64,000 bases of DNA from Larus michahellis (taxonomy: Eukaryota; Chordata; Aves; Charadriiformes; Laridae). The stretch lies in NCBI RefSeq assembly GCF_964199755.1, contig NC_133910.1:11664711-11728710 (forward strand), in the 5' to 3' direction. The notes under the pieces are model-generated. The model did no database searches. It was not told where the DNA came from and saw only the letters and a program-made list of their open reading frames with translations. The position numbers were made by a program, and so were the translations under genes. This document shows positions 11,158 through 22,929 of this stretch, piece after piece (position 1 is the first letter of the stretch; the number at the start of each line of letters is the position of its first letter).

Positions 11158-14100
11158 ATGCACCGCACCGGCTGCCTCCTCTCGGGACTCCTCCTCATCC
11201 TCACTGTGACCAACACGGATGGCTTTGCCCGGGCAGGGTAAGCCCCTTTTTGTCTGCTTTTTGTCCAGGCGTGCCCATCTGCACATCATGGCGAGGCACA
11301 TCCTCTCTGGGTGATGAAGAGCCCCGCTCAGCCAGCCGGCTGCATCTGCGTGGGCAGTTCGCCGGACTGGCGAGGAGGTGGGAAAAGACTCAGCTGAGTC
11401 CTCCTGGGGCAGCCAGGGCTTGGTAGCCCTTTGCTGGTGCTTGTTTCCTTTGTCACTGAAGCGAAAAAACCTCTCAGAGAAAACGCCCTGGCTCCGTTTA
11501 GCTCCATGCAGGGGACACAAAGACACTCTGGGCTTTTTGTCTGGGAGAGTCAAAAGCTAAACAGGCCCTGAACTCTTTGTCAATTATTATTGTCTCTTTC
11601 AAGCACATCCTTGCACAAAAATAGGGGCGCAATCTTGCTATCGTGCCAATCAAACTGTGCAAATGAGCCATCAAAGGAGGATGCAGCCTCCCAGCCCTGA
11701 GAGGAGGCACCGTCCAGGGAACACAGGCATGGAGAGCCCCGGTGGGTTGTTGCCCACCATGCCCTGTGCTCCCTGGGCTGCTGTGGTGGCTGTGGTCACG
11801 GTCCTGCAAGCCCGAGAATGGCAGGTCCAGCAATTCCCCTTCCCTTTCCGGGAAATGGGGGTGACACGGCGCCCTGGATCCCAGCACAGCCTGGGCAGGC
11901 ACAGCTCAGCTCCTGCTGGGTCCAGAAGCCCAGAGCTCGGTGCCCCAGTTTCTTCCCCAGCCAAAAGCAGCTCGAGCTCAAGGCCCACCCCCCCAGATAC
12001 AGCTCACATTTTCTACAAAGTTTGTTTTTACATCGAAATACTCTCCTCTAGTGTTAAACCTTTTGCATTCTGCTTGTGACTAAAACCACAGGCTGAATTC
12101 CTCGCTCGCACGCACAGGCTGCAGCTATAGCTTTATTCTAAATTTTGCAAAGCAAACAATTGCCATTTAAAAATTACTTCTTCTATAGCATTAATCAGTG
12201 AGGCTGAGAGGAGTTTTCTGGAGTTAATGGAAGCCATCTGATGACCATGCTAATTCCCAGGCTTTTTATTCTAGTTTCTAATTGGGCTGGGAGGCTGAGA
12301 CAAGTAGGCGAGTTCCTCAGTGGGACTGACCTGCTTGGGCTGGAAAATGTTGAAAAAAACCAAAAGAATCTTTAACCCAGACCACTTTGGCTGTTGACCT
12401 TGGGAAAGTTTTTGACTAGATCGCAGTTATCTTAGGAAGACTGGAGGGCGACTTTCGTCTGGCCTCTACCTTTTTGTGGTGAGCCTGACCCTTCCTGTGG
12501 AATCATTAATTTCCTGGTGACAGGGGCATCCGTTTCAGGAGTGCAAAAGTCTCAGAAAGGAAAAATCCATGCAGAAAGTGAGGGATTGCAAGGAAAGGGA
12601 GGCGATGGATGGAAGGAGAACTGCTTTGAGTAAATACCCCCTAAATCTGGGCCCTGGCTGCTCTCCCAGGATGGAGGGACTGTGCCGGGGTGAGTGTACA
12701 AGGACATGTCAGTGCCTTCGCGCAGGGGATGGGGAGGAAGAGCCCATCCAGCCCTCAGTGCTCAAGCTCTGTGTCGCTGCCCCAAAACAGCTTGAAGTAG
12801 CCTCCCAGGTCACTCCGGCAATTAGCCACTGCCATTTAAATAGCCCTCTGTAGAGAGGGACTGTCAGGCCACGTCTTGAGCTGGTGTAAATCGGTGGAGC
12901 CCCTTTGCCCCGAAGTGGCGGGTTGTTTTTTAGCCGGTGTCTGACCTGCTCCTCTCTCTGCAGCCGCAGAGTCTGTGCCGCGGCACCGGAGAACCAGGCG
13001 GCCACCTACACCGAGTCCCACGTCCAGCCCGTCTACCAGCCCTACCTCACCACCTGCCAGGGCCACCGCCTCTGCAGCACCTACAGGTGAGGGCATCTGC
13101 CTGCACCATCGACCCGGGCCCTCAGAGGGAGCCGGATCCATCCCAGCGAGGCAGCCACCCGTGGGGGCTGTGAAAAGGGGGAGTCCTGCCGTGATCCGTG
13201 GGGAAGGGGCCCCCAGGTCTGACCCACTGGTATGGGAGCGGGATGGGGGGCTTGAGGTGGGTTCTCAATCACCCGGCTGAGCTCCATCTTTGTGTTGCAG
13301 GACCATCTACAGGGTTGCCTACCGGCAGGCATACAGGCAGCTGCCCCAGCCCGCGGCCTCGTGCTGTCCCGGCTGGAGCAGGGCTAACAGCCACGCGCTC
13401 AGCTGCAACAGAGGTAAGAGGCTGCTGTGCCAGCGCTCTCCTCCTCCGGACCCCACGGGCCGCGTACCTCAGGTCCCTGGATGAGGCGCTGGCAGCCAGC
13501 TCTCTCATTTACCGGCACGCTGTCTGTCTGGCGGGTTCTCCCTGTAGGAAAGCATTTAAATTTTCAGCATCCCAACCAAATGTAGTTCAATTTCTGATTA
13601 ATTCCCAGCCTTTCCCTGCAGCCTCGCAGGCCTTTGTCCTTTGGGATCGCTTATTAACTTTATAGTTACCAGAGGATAAATTAAACAAGTCCTTTCCATA
13701 TAAATCAGCAGTAATGGAAGAGAAATGCTTTCAGGAGGCAATTGTGATGTACAGCAGAAAACAAACACAAAACATCAGCAGCTGGTCTGTCCCCAGATGA
13801 GCTCTGAGTGTGGCACCAGGGGCTTCCCAGGGTCTACTGCTGCCCGTTGTCCCTCCTCCCTGCCGGCTGTGCTGGCTGCAGGCACCTGCACCTCTTTCCA
13901 GGCTGCAAAACCAAGGTCCTGCTCATCCCACCCATCCTTTGCCCTGTGCATCCCAGCCAGCTTAACCCCACTGCTCCGGGGCTGGGGCAGAGCATCGCGG
14001 CCCGGGGCTGGTGCCTGGGTGTGTTTTGTGATGTGTGTGTGCTCTGTGTGTGTGTCCACGCATCTACAGTGGCAGGGGAGGGAGCTGGGGACCCCCAGAG

Positions 14101-17100
14101 CTGCCCGGTGATGCTGTGCTTGTGTTTGGTCCTGCAGCTCTCTGCTGGGTGCCATGCCAGAACGGCGGGACCTGCGCCTTCCCCGGCAGATGCGCCTGCC
14201 CACCCGGCTGGACGGGGCGAGCCTGCCAGACAGGTACCAGCCGCGCTGCTCCCCTCCGGGCTCCAGAGCTTCTCTGGGGAGCAGCGGGGCTGCCATGGGG
14301 CTCTGCCCACAGACCAGCCTCTTGGTGGGGGACGGGGACCGGCACCGTGGCTCCTCACCAAGCCTTGGCACGTTCCTGGTGCTACTCAGACCACAGAAGG
14401 GAACCAGTGCGTTCCCCTCCAGACACATCCATGCACACCAACATGTTTTGCTCCAGGGCAGTGATGCCTGATGGTCTGGCCAGGAAAGGACGGGAAGTTC
14501 GGCTCCCAGGGGAGCTCTGACCTCCCTTTGGCTGTCTTGGTGCTCCCAGCCCTGGCATCCACGTTTTCTCTCCGCTGCTGCGCCACTGGGTCGGCGCGAG
14601 CAGAGGCTCTGCCTATCTCTGCAGCCAGCAAAAGGCTTTCTGCACAGCAGCCATTCCACTCGGGGAGTTAGCCGGAGATTTTGTATCTCCCAAGTTTTGT
14701 AAACTCTTGCTGTAAACTAAGACGCCCGTTTACTCAGAGACTCAATCTGTAAACCAAAAATATCTGGGGGTGGAGGGAAAGCCTGGCCATCTCCAGGCAC
14801 TGAGCTCCTCCCCGGCATGAGAGCAGCCTGGTGCTCCTCTCCAGAGTGCAGGGAGGTCAGGCAGTGTGGAGGGCAGCAGTGCTCCGCAGACCCTGGCACA
14901 CCGGCGTGGTGCAAACCCCTGCCACCGCGTTCCCCGGCTTTCTGCCCTCCTGTAAGGCAGGGAGGAGCGCGTGGCATTGACCCACGCTGGGCCAGGCAGG
15001 GCTGAGCCCATCGCTGACAGCTCCAGCTCCAGCGCAGGGGGGGAAAAGGATTTTCCCACTGCCTAAAACAGATTCGCCCGGGCGTGGGAAGCGGTTCAGC
15101 TCATTTTGCTTTGTGGGAACAGCTTTAATAACTCCCCCGTGTGAGGAGAGGTTACTGGGTTTTGTACACACTTGAAAGGCTGATAGCTCCTCGCCACGGC
15201 TGGCTGGAACCAAAACCCCGGCCGTAAATCCAGGATGAGAGCCGAGCGCTGCCTGCGCCCGCCCGGCCAGAGCTGGGACATTTCTGACCACAGCTTTTGT
15301 TTCTGGCTCTTTTGTGGGGGGAGTGGGCGGAGGGGAGGAGGCTCGATCCCCCTCGGGGTTAGCCCAGGTTTACTCCAGCCGGGTGCAAGAGGGAAGGCTG
15401 TCCCGGGCGCTGGTGCATCTTGTGCTCACGCCCCGCAGTGCTGACAGCACCCAGAGCTGTGCCCAAACGCCGGCTCCATCTGGGGTCCCATCGCATCCCC
15501 CCGTGTGAGCCCGTGTGGCTCTAGCGGGGGTAGCAGAACCCTGGCTTGCAGGGCTGAGCGGTCCGTGCCCCTTGCCCCCGGTGAGCATCTCCTCACCTCC
15601 CCTGTCCTCACTGAGCCGTACCTGTGGTTTCAGACGTGGATGAATGTGCCGGCCAGAGCCACGGGTGCCATCAGCTCTGCATCAACACGGCCGGGAGCTA
15701 CCGCTGTACCTGCTGGGACGGCTTCACCCTCGCTGCCGATGACAAGGCGTGCCAGCCCCTGGTGCCAGACCCTGGGCCAGAAACCATCAGCCAAGCAGGT
15801 AACCTGTCCCACGCTGCAGGACAGCCCTGGCTGCTCGGGGCCTTTGATGAAAGCTGGGACTAACACTCAGCATCGCAGGGTGGCTGGAGCAGGACTGGCA
15901 AGAGACAGGAGAGGGGACAACAGCCAGCACGCCTCACCTTTATTCCCAGTGACCTGGGACTCCCTCTGCCAGCCAAACAACCTCCCTGTGCACAAATCCA
16001 GCCACTGCTCCATCTGCGAGGGTGACAGAGCCCATCCGTGGCGCGTGGTGGCCGGGATGCAGCTGTTCTCTCCATCATTGTCCTTGCCGCAGGGCAAGTC
16101 TGGAGCCACGAGGAGCGGTGGGCGCTGCTGGTGACGGTCCATTATTACTTTTGGTACGCGCTGTGACACTTCAAACTCGTACCGTGAGTAATAATGCGCT
16201 GTGGCCAGCACGGGCATCACGCGTGAAACGCCTGGAAGAGCCTTTATCCCCTGTCCTGGGCCCTCAGCAGGGACGAACCTTTGTGCTTGCCATGGGACAG
16301 GGCAGACCCGGGTGCTAATTAATATGACAACATGGGCACAAGGCTTCACCAGACATCTTATCCTTGAAGCATCACTCCATTGCCTGAAAAATTCCCCGCT
16401 TTGTTGCAGGTACTCCAGTAGCAGGATTAGATGCCAGTACTTGCAGCAGGCATTGGATCCGATCGATGCTCCGGGGGCTGGTCCCAGTGTGGCTGACCCT
16501 GGGGGCTCACTAGGAGGGGAGTGGAAAGCAGCAGAGCTTGGCCTGAGCCCTGCAGCAATGTCTCTCCCCACCTCGGGCAATGGGCTTTTACTAACTGACC
16601 TTTTCTTGGTCACTTTTTCAGGTCCCCCCAGTGAAATGAAGGAAGAAATGAAAGACCTGAAGAGCAGAGTGGAAGCGCTGGAGCAGGTGAGCTGACAGCA
16701 CACACCTCCTCCCTGCCCTCCCTGCCCTGCCGCGGCTCGAGGCCCCGCTCAGCCAGCTCCCACCCCAGGCTGTTTGCAGCCAGGGTTTTCCTCTGCCCGG
16801 GCTCTATTTTTAACATCCTGCTGGCCTCATGCCACAGCAATCCCAGCTGTGCTCCACGCTGCCGGCAGCACCCGCGCAGCAGCTCTTCCAGCCCGGCGGT
16901 CCTTTGAACACAACCAAAGCCCCTCGAGCGGGCCAGTGTGCCACCCCGGTGCGGTGCACCCCAGCAGGCAGCACGCTACGTCCCGCTGGGTGGTCCTTGT
17001 GGCTGGGGAGGGCTTCATGGCTCCCCGTCTCCCTGTAGAAACTCCATTTGGTGCTGGCCCCCTTCCACAACCTCATGCCATCTGCGCCGGAGGACGTCGG

Positions 17101-19267
17101 CGCAGACCCCATCAGCCGGCTGTCCCACTCCCTCCAGCAACTGGACAGAATCGACTCCCTGAGCGAGCAGATCTCCTTCCTCGAGGAGCGGCTGGAGACG
17201 TGTAAGTGCCTGGACAAGGCAGGGTTGAAGTATTTCACTCCACTCACACTGGCCATGGTGAGCAGATGCGGGCCAGCGAGATCAGTAACACATATGCCAC
17301 TATTAATCTATATCTCCCTCAAGCTCATCAGCCTGTAATTAATAAAAGATGAACACAAACAGCCCATTAGCTTCATTTCAAAGCTGTTTCTATGGCTGCA
17401 CCATCTGACTGTCCTTGTAGTAGCCAAAAATCGTAAGATTGGCCCGTGGAAACGTGGCTCTGGGGCAGAAGCAGAGGGAGCCCACTGAGCAGTGGGGTAT
17501 GTCTGGCCATCAGTACCCTCACCAGCTCTGTTCCCTTCCTGCACCGTTATAACTTAGTCCTTAGAAAAGAAACCTCAACTGTTAGGAAATTAACAGTCCG
17601 AAGAGTCAATCAGGAAAGTTTAGGGAGCGTGCAGAGGCTGGCGGATTTACGAGCCTGGGAAGTTTTAGGCATTTCTTTTTGAAGTCTACAGACCAACCAG
17701 TTCTCTGCCAGGCAGCGGACCAGAGAGGGTTCCCAAGTAGCAAACTCTGAAGTAGAGACACTGGTGGGAGCTGTTGTGTGTGAAATGACCATAGGCGGGG
17801 GGGGGTCCTGCCTGGTGTGCTCCCCCACAGCACCGCAGAGTGGGGCAGCACCCCCTCGGGTCCCTGAAGTGGGTGCAACGCTCTCCCTGGGGCATGTGGC
17901 TTGACTCAGGGTAGAGCACAAACTGTAGGAACTCTGTGTTGATAGCCAGCTCTTTGCAGCTCATTTTCCCATTAAATAATCCCAGTGAAACGCCCAGAAA
18001 CTAGGCACGGCCGGGCCGTTTTTCAGGTGCTGGTGTGCAGCAGCAGCCTGGCGCTCATGGGTGCTTGGAAAGACTTAAGGGGAAACTGTGTTTCAGGGCA
18101 TATCCAGTCCCAGTTCACTGCTTGCAGTAATGGCTTAGATATAAAAGACTTCAAAGGACTTGTTTGAAGACTAAGTAGCTGCAAATAGACACTTAGAAAA
18201 CATCTCAGAAAGGGGTAATCATCAGAACCACTGAGCGTTCAGGCAGACAGGGTTTCCTAGTATTGCCCTGCACATATTATTAGTGACAGGAATGTGATCT
18301 GTATCACAAGGTAACATGGATTTATTCCAAGGGATGACTCCAAAGTCCTGAACTTTACTTCTGCCAAGCCTGTTCGGGCAAACAAAACTTGTTTTTGTCT
18401 CTCTCGTGGTCTCGGGAGTCCATGGAGGACGCAAGTCTGTCCTTTCATACCCCAGCAGCACTGGGGCTTGCAGGGCATCCCACGGAGACTTAAGTAGCCA
18501 TCCGCTTTCTGCACCTTGCAAAGCATTTCACAACTGAATACAAAGGTACAACCGCACCCTCCAATTATCTGCCTTGTGGGGATGTGTGTAAGGACTAAAA
18601 ATCATTTTCTCTTCCTTAAACACCAGTGAAGGCACAAGATCAGACCTCTGTACGCCCTGTTTCAGCCCAAGTCTGAATTACCCCCGGCTCAGCACAGGCT
18701 GGTGACCACGTGTTGATGCTCGACTGTGACACTTACACCCCGTTAGTGGCCAAACAGACCCCCAGCTGCATGCAGCTGTGCCGCAGCCACCCCGCACGGT
18801 CCCTTCCCCAGCCCACGGAGCTCCCCAGACACTGGGGACTTTGGTGACCAGCAGCGCCTGTGTCCGATTACTGTCACACACAGAGCCACCCGCTGTGTCT
18901 GCAGTGGGACGGGCTGGTCCCAGCCTCCCATCCTGGAGCAGCCAGTGTTACTGTCACTGGCTTTCCCACTTCCTCGGGACACTTTGCGCAGGACTTCCCA
19001 GGCCCAGCTGAGGCTGTTGAGGATTACGGCATGCCGGGGAGGAGAGCGACGCTCCCAAGTGTGTCAGGACAGAGCCAGCCTAGGGGTGTTCGGCAAAGGG
19101 AAAGCAGCAAGTGTGGGTGACATTTGCAGAGGCTGAGGGCAACCTCATCCTTCTTGGGGAAAGAGATGAACCAAACCCAGAACCCAGGCTAACAACATTG
19201 CTAGATTTTTTTTTGTGTTTTTTTTTGTTTTTCTATCTTTTCAGGTTCCTGCAAGAATGATCTCTAG
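11158..19267 (+). CDS. EGFL7: EGF-like domain protein 7 (VE-statin), complete, 8 coding exons
   Basis: Secreted endothelial matrix protein that guides vessel tube formation and modulates Notch and lysyl-oxidase activity (family knowledge). Coding exons: 11158-11237, 12964-13086, 13301-13413, 14138-14233, 15634-15798, 16622-16686, 17039-17201, 19245-19267. All junctions are GT/AG, phases agree, and the result is 275 aa (human 273). In order: signal peptide about 1-25; EMI domain about 28-105, with the RRVC start and Tyr/Arg-rich [14 protein letters not shown]-like 1 about 106-137; calcium-binding EGF-like 2 from residue 138, with the DVDEC start and [10 protein letters not shown]; coiled-coil segments about 196-225 and 246-268, including [14 protein letters not shown]; Cys-rich C-terminus CSCKNDL. 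The start is the ATG opening a hydrophobic leader, with G at -3. miR-126 lies in the intron after the EGF2 exon, as in other vertebrates. No RGD motif is seen. Confidence 0.95.
12040..12340. promoter_or_regulatory. Candidate conserved element in an EGFL7 intron
   Basis: An AT-rich block with TTTAAAAATTAC, CATTAATCAG, GCTAATTCCC and TTCTAATTGG, distinct from the GC-rich intron around it. This composition is typical of vertebrate conserved non-coding elements. No alignment could be made, so conservation is not shown. Confidence 0.3.
16127..16209 (+). ncRNA. MIR126: microRNA miR-126 precursor
   Basis: Hairpin in the EGFL7 intron between the EGF2 exon and the first coiled-coil exon. The 5p arm is at 16,140-16,160 and the 3p arm at 16,177-16,198 (begins TCGTACCGTGAGTAA). 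The arms pair along their length, the loop is CTGTGACACTTCAAAC, and the base is closed by GCTGG (16,127-16,131) with CCAGC (16,205-16,209). Both mature arms match the known vertebrate sequences as I remember them. It is made from the EGFL7 transcript. miR-126-3p targets SPRED1 and PIK3R2 to strengthen VEGF signalling in endothelium (established). Confidence 0.98.
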
Positions 19268-19509
19268 CGGGACACCCGAGGAATGGGAGCAAGCCGAGTG
19301 CATCCATAGCTCTTACCTCACTGTCCAGCCCCAGGGTGAGGATGAAGCCACATCACCTACAGGGAGGCACAGGGTAGCAGGAGAAGGCTGGTTTCCCATC
19401 AGCATCTCCATTTTCTCTTCCAACTCACCTTATCAAAGGTCACACAGTTACTTTCAAACTGGACTCCGAGCCCTCAGCATCTCACCCCCTTCCTGCTGGA
19501 GTGGCAGAA

Positions 19510-19515
19510 AATAAA
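19510..19515 (+). terminator. EGFL7: Proximal polyadenylation signal for EGFL7
   Basis: AATAAA lies 243 bases after the EGFL7 stop at 19,267. It would give a short 3'UTR. A second AATAAA at 20,478-20,483 is the alternative. Confidence 0.6.
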
Positions 19516-20477
19516 TGCCTTACCTCATGCTGTTAGTGCCTGTCTGGCTGTGCCAGAGAGACTGGCTGTACGCGAAGCCGTGTGGTGCTTAGCTTTGCCT
19601 GGCTTTTGCTTGGCATTACCCTGGGACATCATCTCCCAGAGGAGCACAGAGCTGGCCCAGGCAGGACAGCTGTCCCCATGCTCCCCTTACCTGCTCCCAC
19701 CCAAAGAAAGTGCAGGCAAGTCCTGCATTTGGAGGACTATGGCCAAAAATAACCTGTGGCAGAAGGGGCAGCCCCAAGGCAAGCGTCACAGCAGGGGATG
19801 GGTGCAACTGGTCCCTGCAAAGGTACTGCGCTGGCTGGGTACAGGGAGCGGGTGCCCATCCCTGCAGCTTCTGTTCTGCTCTCAGGGACCGACCTCCCTC
19901 CACCAGCGCTGGAGGTGGGCTGGTGCCTCTCTGCTTCTCAGCACAGCAACTGCAGCAGCTTGCTCTGAAATTACCTGTTCCTGCTGACAGTTCTCTGCAC
20001 CATTCCCGGGCCCTACAGAGCAGTAACAAGGACAAAGCTTATACACAGACCTGAAGGTGCAGAGAGTCTGTTTTTACTTGCTTTAAATAGAAAACCTTTC
20101 CCTGTGACACTCGCACCAACAGCACGGAGCAGACCTGTGTCACTCTAGTGCCAACAGGGTGAGGCCAAGGAGGGAGGGACAGTCCTCTGCATGCCCGGAT
20201 TGGGGAGGGAGGCCTGGCACACCCACGTGTTGACACTGGCAGGATCACCAGCTGTCAGGGCAGCCAGCGTCTCCCAGACCTGACCGCTGCTGCACTGTCA
20301 GCCCGCAGCACACATGCCTGCCTCCCCCCCCAGCAGTGTTTGCTCAAGCCTAAGGACACTGGTACAGCAGAGCAGACGTGACCGACCTGGTACGACGCTT
20401 TCCTACTTGCCTAGAGCAGAGCCACAGGAGGAACCGCTTGCCACATGGGCAACAGGGTGCTGCAGGGGCTGTACCAA

Positions 20478-20483
20478 AATAAA
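20478..20483 (+). terminator. EGFL7: Distal polyadenylation signal for EGFL7 (possible)
   Basis: AATAAA 1.2 kb after the EGFL7 stop. If used, the transcript would end about 350 bases from the predicted end of AGPAT2, which comes from the other strand. Confidence 0.4.
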
Positions 20484-20833
20484 GCCTCCTGCTGCACACA
20501 CTGAGGCTGTGGGATTGTTACTGGCTGGGAAGGTGGTTGCTCCAGGGCCCTGCTTTGACATGGGCTCCCATCCACACAGGCACCACCTTCCTCTTCCTCT
20601 GCGACAGCTCCCCGCAGACGTTTGTCCTCTTAGTTGAGGCCAGGCTGTGGCTCAGTGTGAGGCTGGGGTACAGAGGCACGGCCCTTCTGCCTGTGGGACA
20701 CAGGGTAGGGACAAGGACCTGCCATTCCCCCCCTCAATCACCAAACCCACCCCCTGCAAGAGCTGAAGGGTCAGCACCCTTCTTCCCGCAGCAGCCCTCC
20801 TCCCCCAGCTCCCACACAAGACCAGGAGTCTCT

Positions 20834-20839
20834 TTTATT
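20834..20839 (-). terminator. AGPAT2: Possible polyadenylation signal for AGPAT2
   Basis: AATAAA on the minus strand, about 2.1 kb past the AGPAT2 stop. It is the clearest minus-strand signal between the AGPAT2 stop and EGFL7. A nearer, non-canonical site may be used instead. Confidence 0.45.
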
Positions 20840-21299
20840 TAAATAACCAAAGGTGTACTTTTTTTTTTTCTTCTTTTTTGAATCACATAACATTATTCTC
20901 AACCCGATTAAAAGTGAACAGCAGACAACTGCACACAGAGGCACCGCTCCTTCCTCCTAGGCAAGGATGCTGCAGGAATCACTCCCTGGACATGGTTATT
21001 TCCCCCTGGAGCCCTCCTGGATTTAGCCTCCATGACAGCCCTTTATCTGCCACTCTTACAAAGTGCTGGTTCAGTTCCCATCCTCCCACCCCCACCCATC
21101 CCACAGCGGGTCTGACCCCTGAGTCCGTACCATAAGGCCTCTCTGGTAAAGTCCCTTGGCCACCGCCAGCACCAGCTCAGGCCGAGGGCTCCCTCCCTTG
21201 GGGACCGCTGGCTCTACAGGAAGCCCTGCCTCTCCCCGTTGAGGCTTTAACCCCCAAATGCTGTATGGCTGCAATTCCACCAAGGCAGCCCCACACAGG

Positions 21300-22929
21300 C
21301 TGCAAAAGCCAGCTGTGTCAGCCATCCGAGTAGCCCCAGGCACTTCATCTCAAGGTTATAAATCCTGCGCCATGAACAGGAGCACTAAAGCGTTCCCAAA
21401 CCAGAGTCAGAGGTGACGGTTACCCCCTGGAACCACGGACCTGACCCAGCCTTGCTCTTCACAGAGGTCATCAGCACTTCTGCAGCTCCCAGCAAGGCAT
21501 GCAGGAGCCCTGCCGGTCCATCACACCAAAGCACAGGGAAAATCCCTTTACCTGGACGGGGGAAGGAGCCCATTTCCCCCAAAGCGGGAGCTGAAGCCTT
21601 CCAAGCCCCGTTACAGCTCACCCGCCCCGTGGCTCCGCAGGAGTTTTACGAGCCTTGCGGAGCAGCAGGTTCACTGCGATCCTCACAAAGACACACGGGA
21701 CAGGCACCATCTTTCGGCCACTGCTGACCATGACAAGTGGCAAAACAAGCATGACAGAGCCCTTTGCATCTGCAACAAGTACTGCAGGCACTACTGTGAC
21801 ATGGGCAAACCATGGCAGGGAGCTGGCAGCGCAATTTCCCCAACACCAAGGAAGCGCTGAGCCAGCCCAGATGCACGTCACACACAGCATCCAGGTGTGC
21901 CACAAACAAGTCACACGTGAGGACAGGTTTGCCCAGGACTCAAAGATCTGTGCAGTTTTAAAAAAAAAAAAAAAAGATAATCAAGCTGGTTGCTCTGAAT
22001 GGTAGAAACAAGTGTGGGGTTTCATTCGGAAGATGACTGAACTGGCGAGGCTGGACAGCATTCAGCTAAACGCTGCCTGGACCATATATACCGGGTTGGT
22101 CAGACTGCAGCTTCCCTCCCACTGCTGCACCCCTCAGCGAGCAAGGGCACTTGTTCAGATAAGGCAACCAAGCCTGAAGAGACACTCTAAGGCTGACTGG
22201 CCCCACACGTTCACCTCTGCAGCCCAGCTGAGGTTGTTGGCCCTAGGTTCTTTCTTCAGAAGTGAAAGACTTGGCGCAGGAGTGCCTGGGCAACACAAAG
22301 CCCCAGCACAAGACGCTGCTGCGACCCAAGGGTGTCCCTCGAGACAGGCTCCGCCCCAGAGACCACCCGTGAGCTCTACTGTGCTGGATGGCAGTGCTCC
22401 AAGGCTGCCCAGGGAGGACATCGCACTCCCAGCACTGCTGAAGAGCTAGATTTCTGGATTTTCACCCAATTCTCAGCCCTGTTTGAGCAGCATCAATGTT
22501 GTGCAGGTACAAACTGCTGCCTGGTGGTTTCCATCTGGGACAGCACAGGATTAGCTGAGCCTGGAGGAGCACGGGTGCGGGGACACTCACTTGAGGCAGA
22601 GCGCAGCCTCCAGCCAGGTTTTTATCGTGGCCCCACGCCAGCTGCCTGAGCTGGGGGAACTCACCTCTCTGGTCATTGAGCCCTTTGGTACCAAAGTTTG
22701 ATGCCTGAGAAATTCAGAAAAAGGAGATGTTTCATTGTGAGATAATGAACCGATAAAAGAAATCTAGTCAACAGGGAACCTCAGCATTGTCTTGACACCC
22801 TGTGTTTGCGCCAGTCTGTGGTGTTCCCAGAGTTAGAAGTCACTGCAGAGGAAGAGAAGTTCCTTCGGTATTTGGCAACAGACAGGTCCCTTCAGTCACC
22901 ACCACATGGTGATGCCACTGGAGAAGCAC
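21300..22929 (-). other. AGPAT2: Probable AGPAT2 3'UTR
   Basis: No coding exon is seen between the AGPAT2 stop and the minus-strand AATAAA near 20,836. The stretch is of mixed composition with an internal A run at 21,961-21,975. Assignment as 3'UTR is by position only. Confidence 0.4.
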
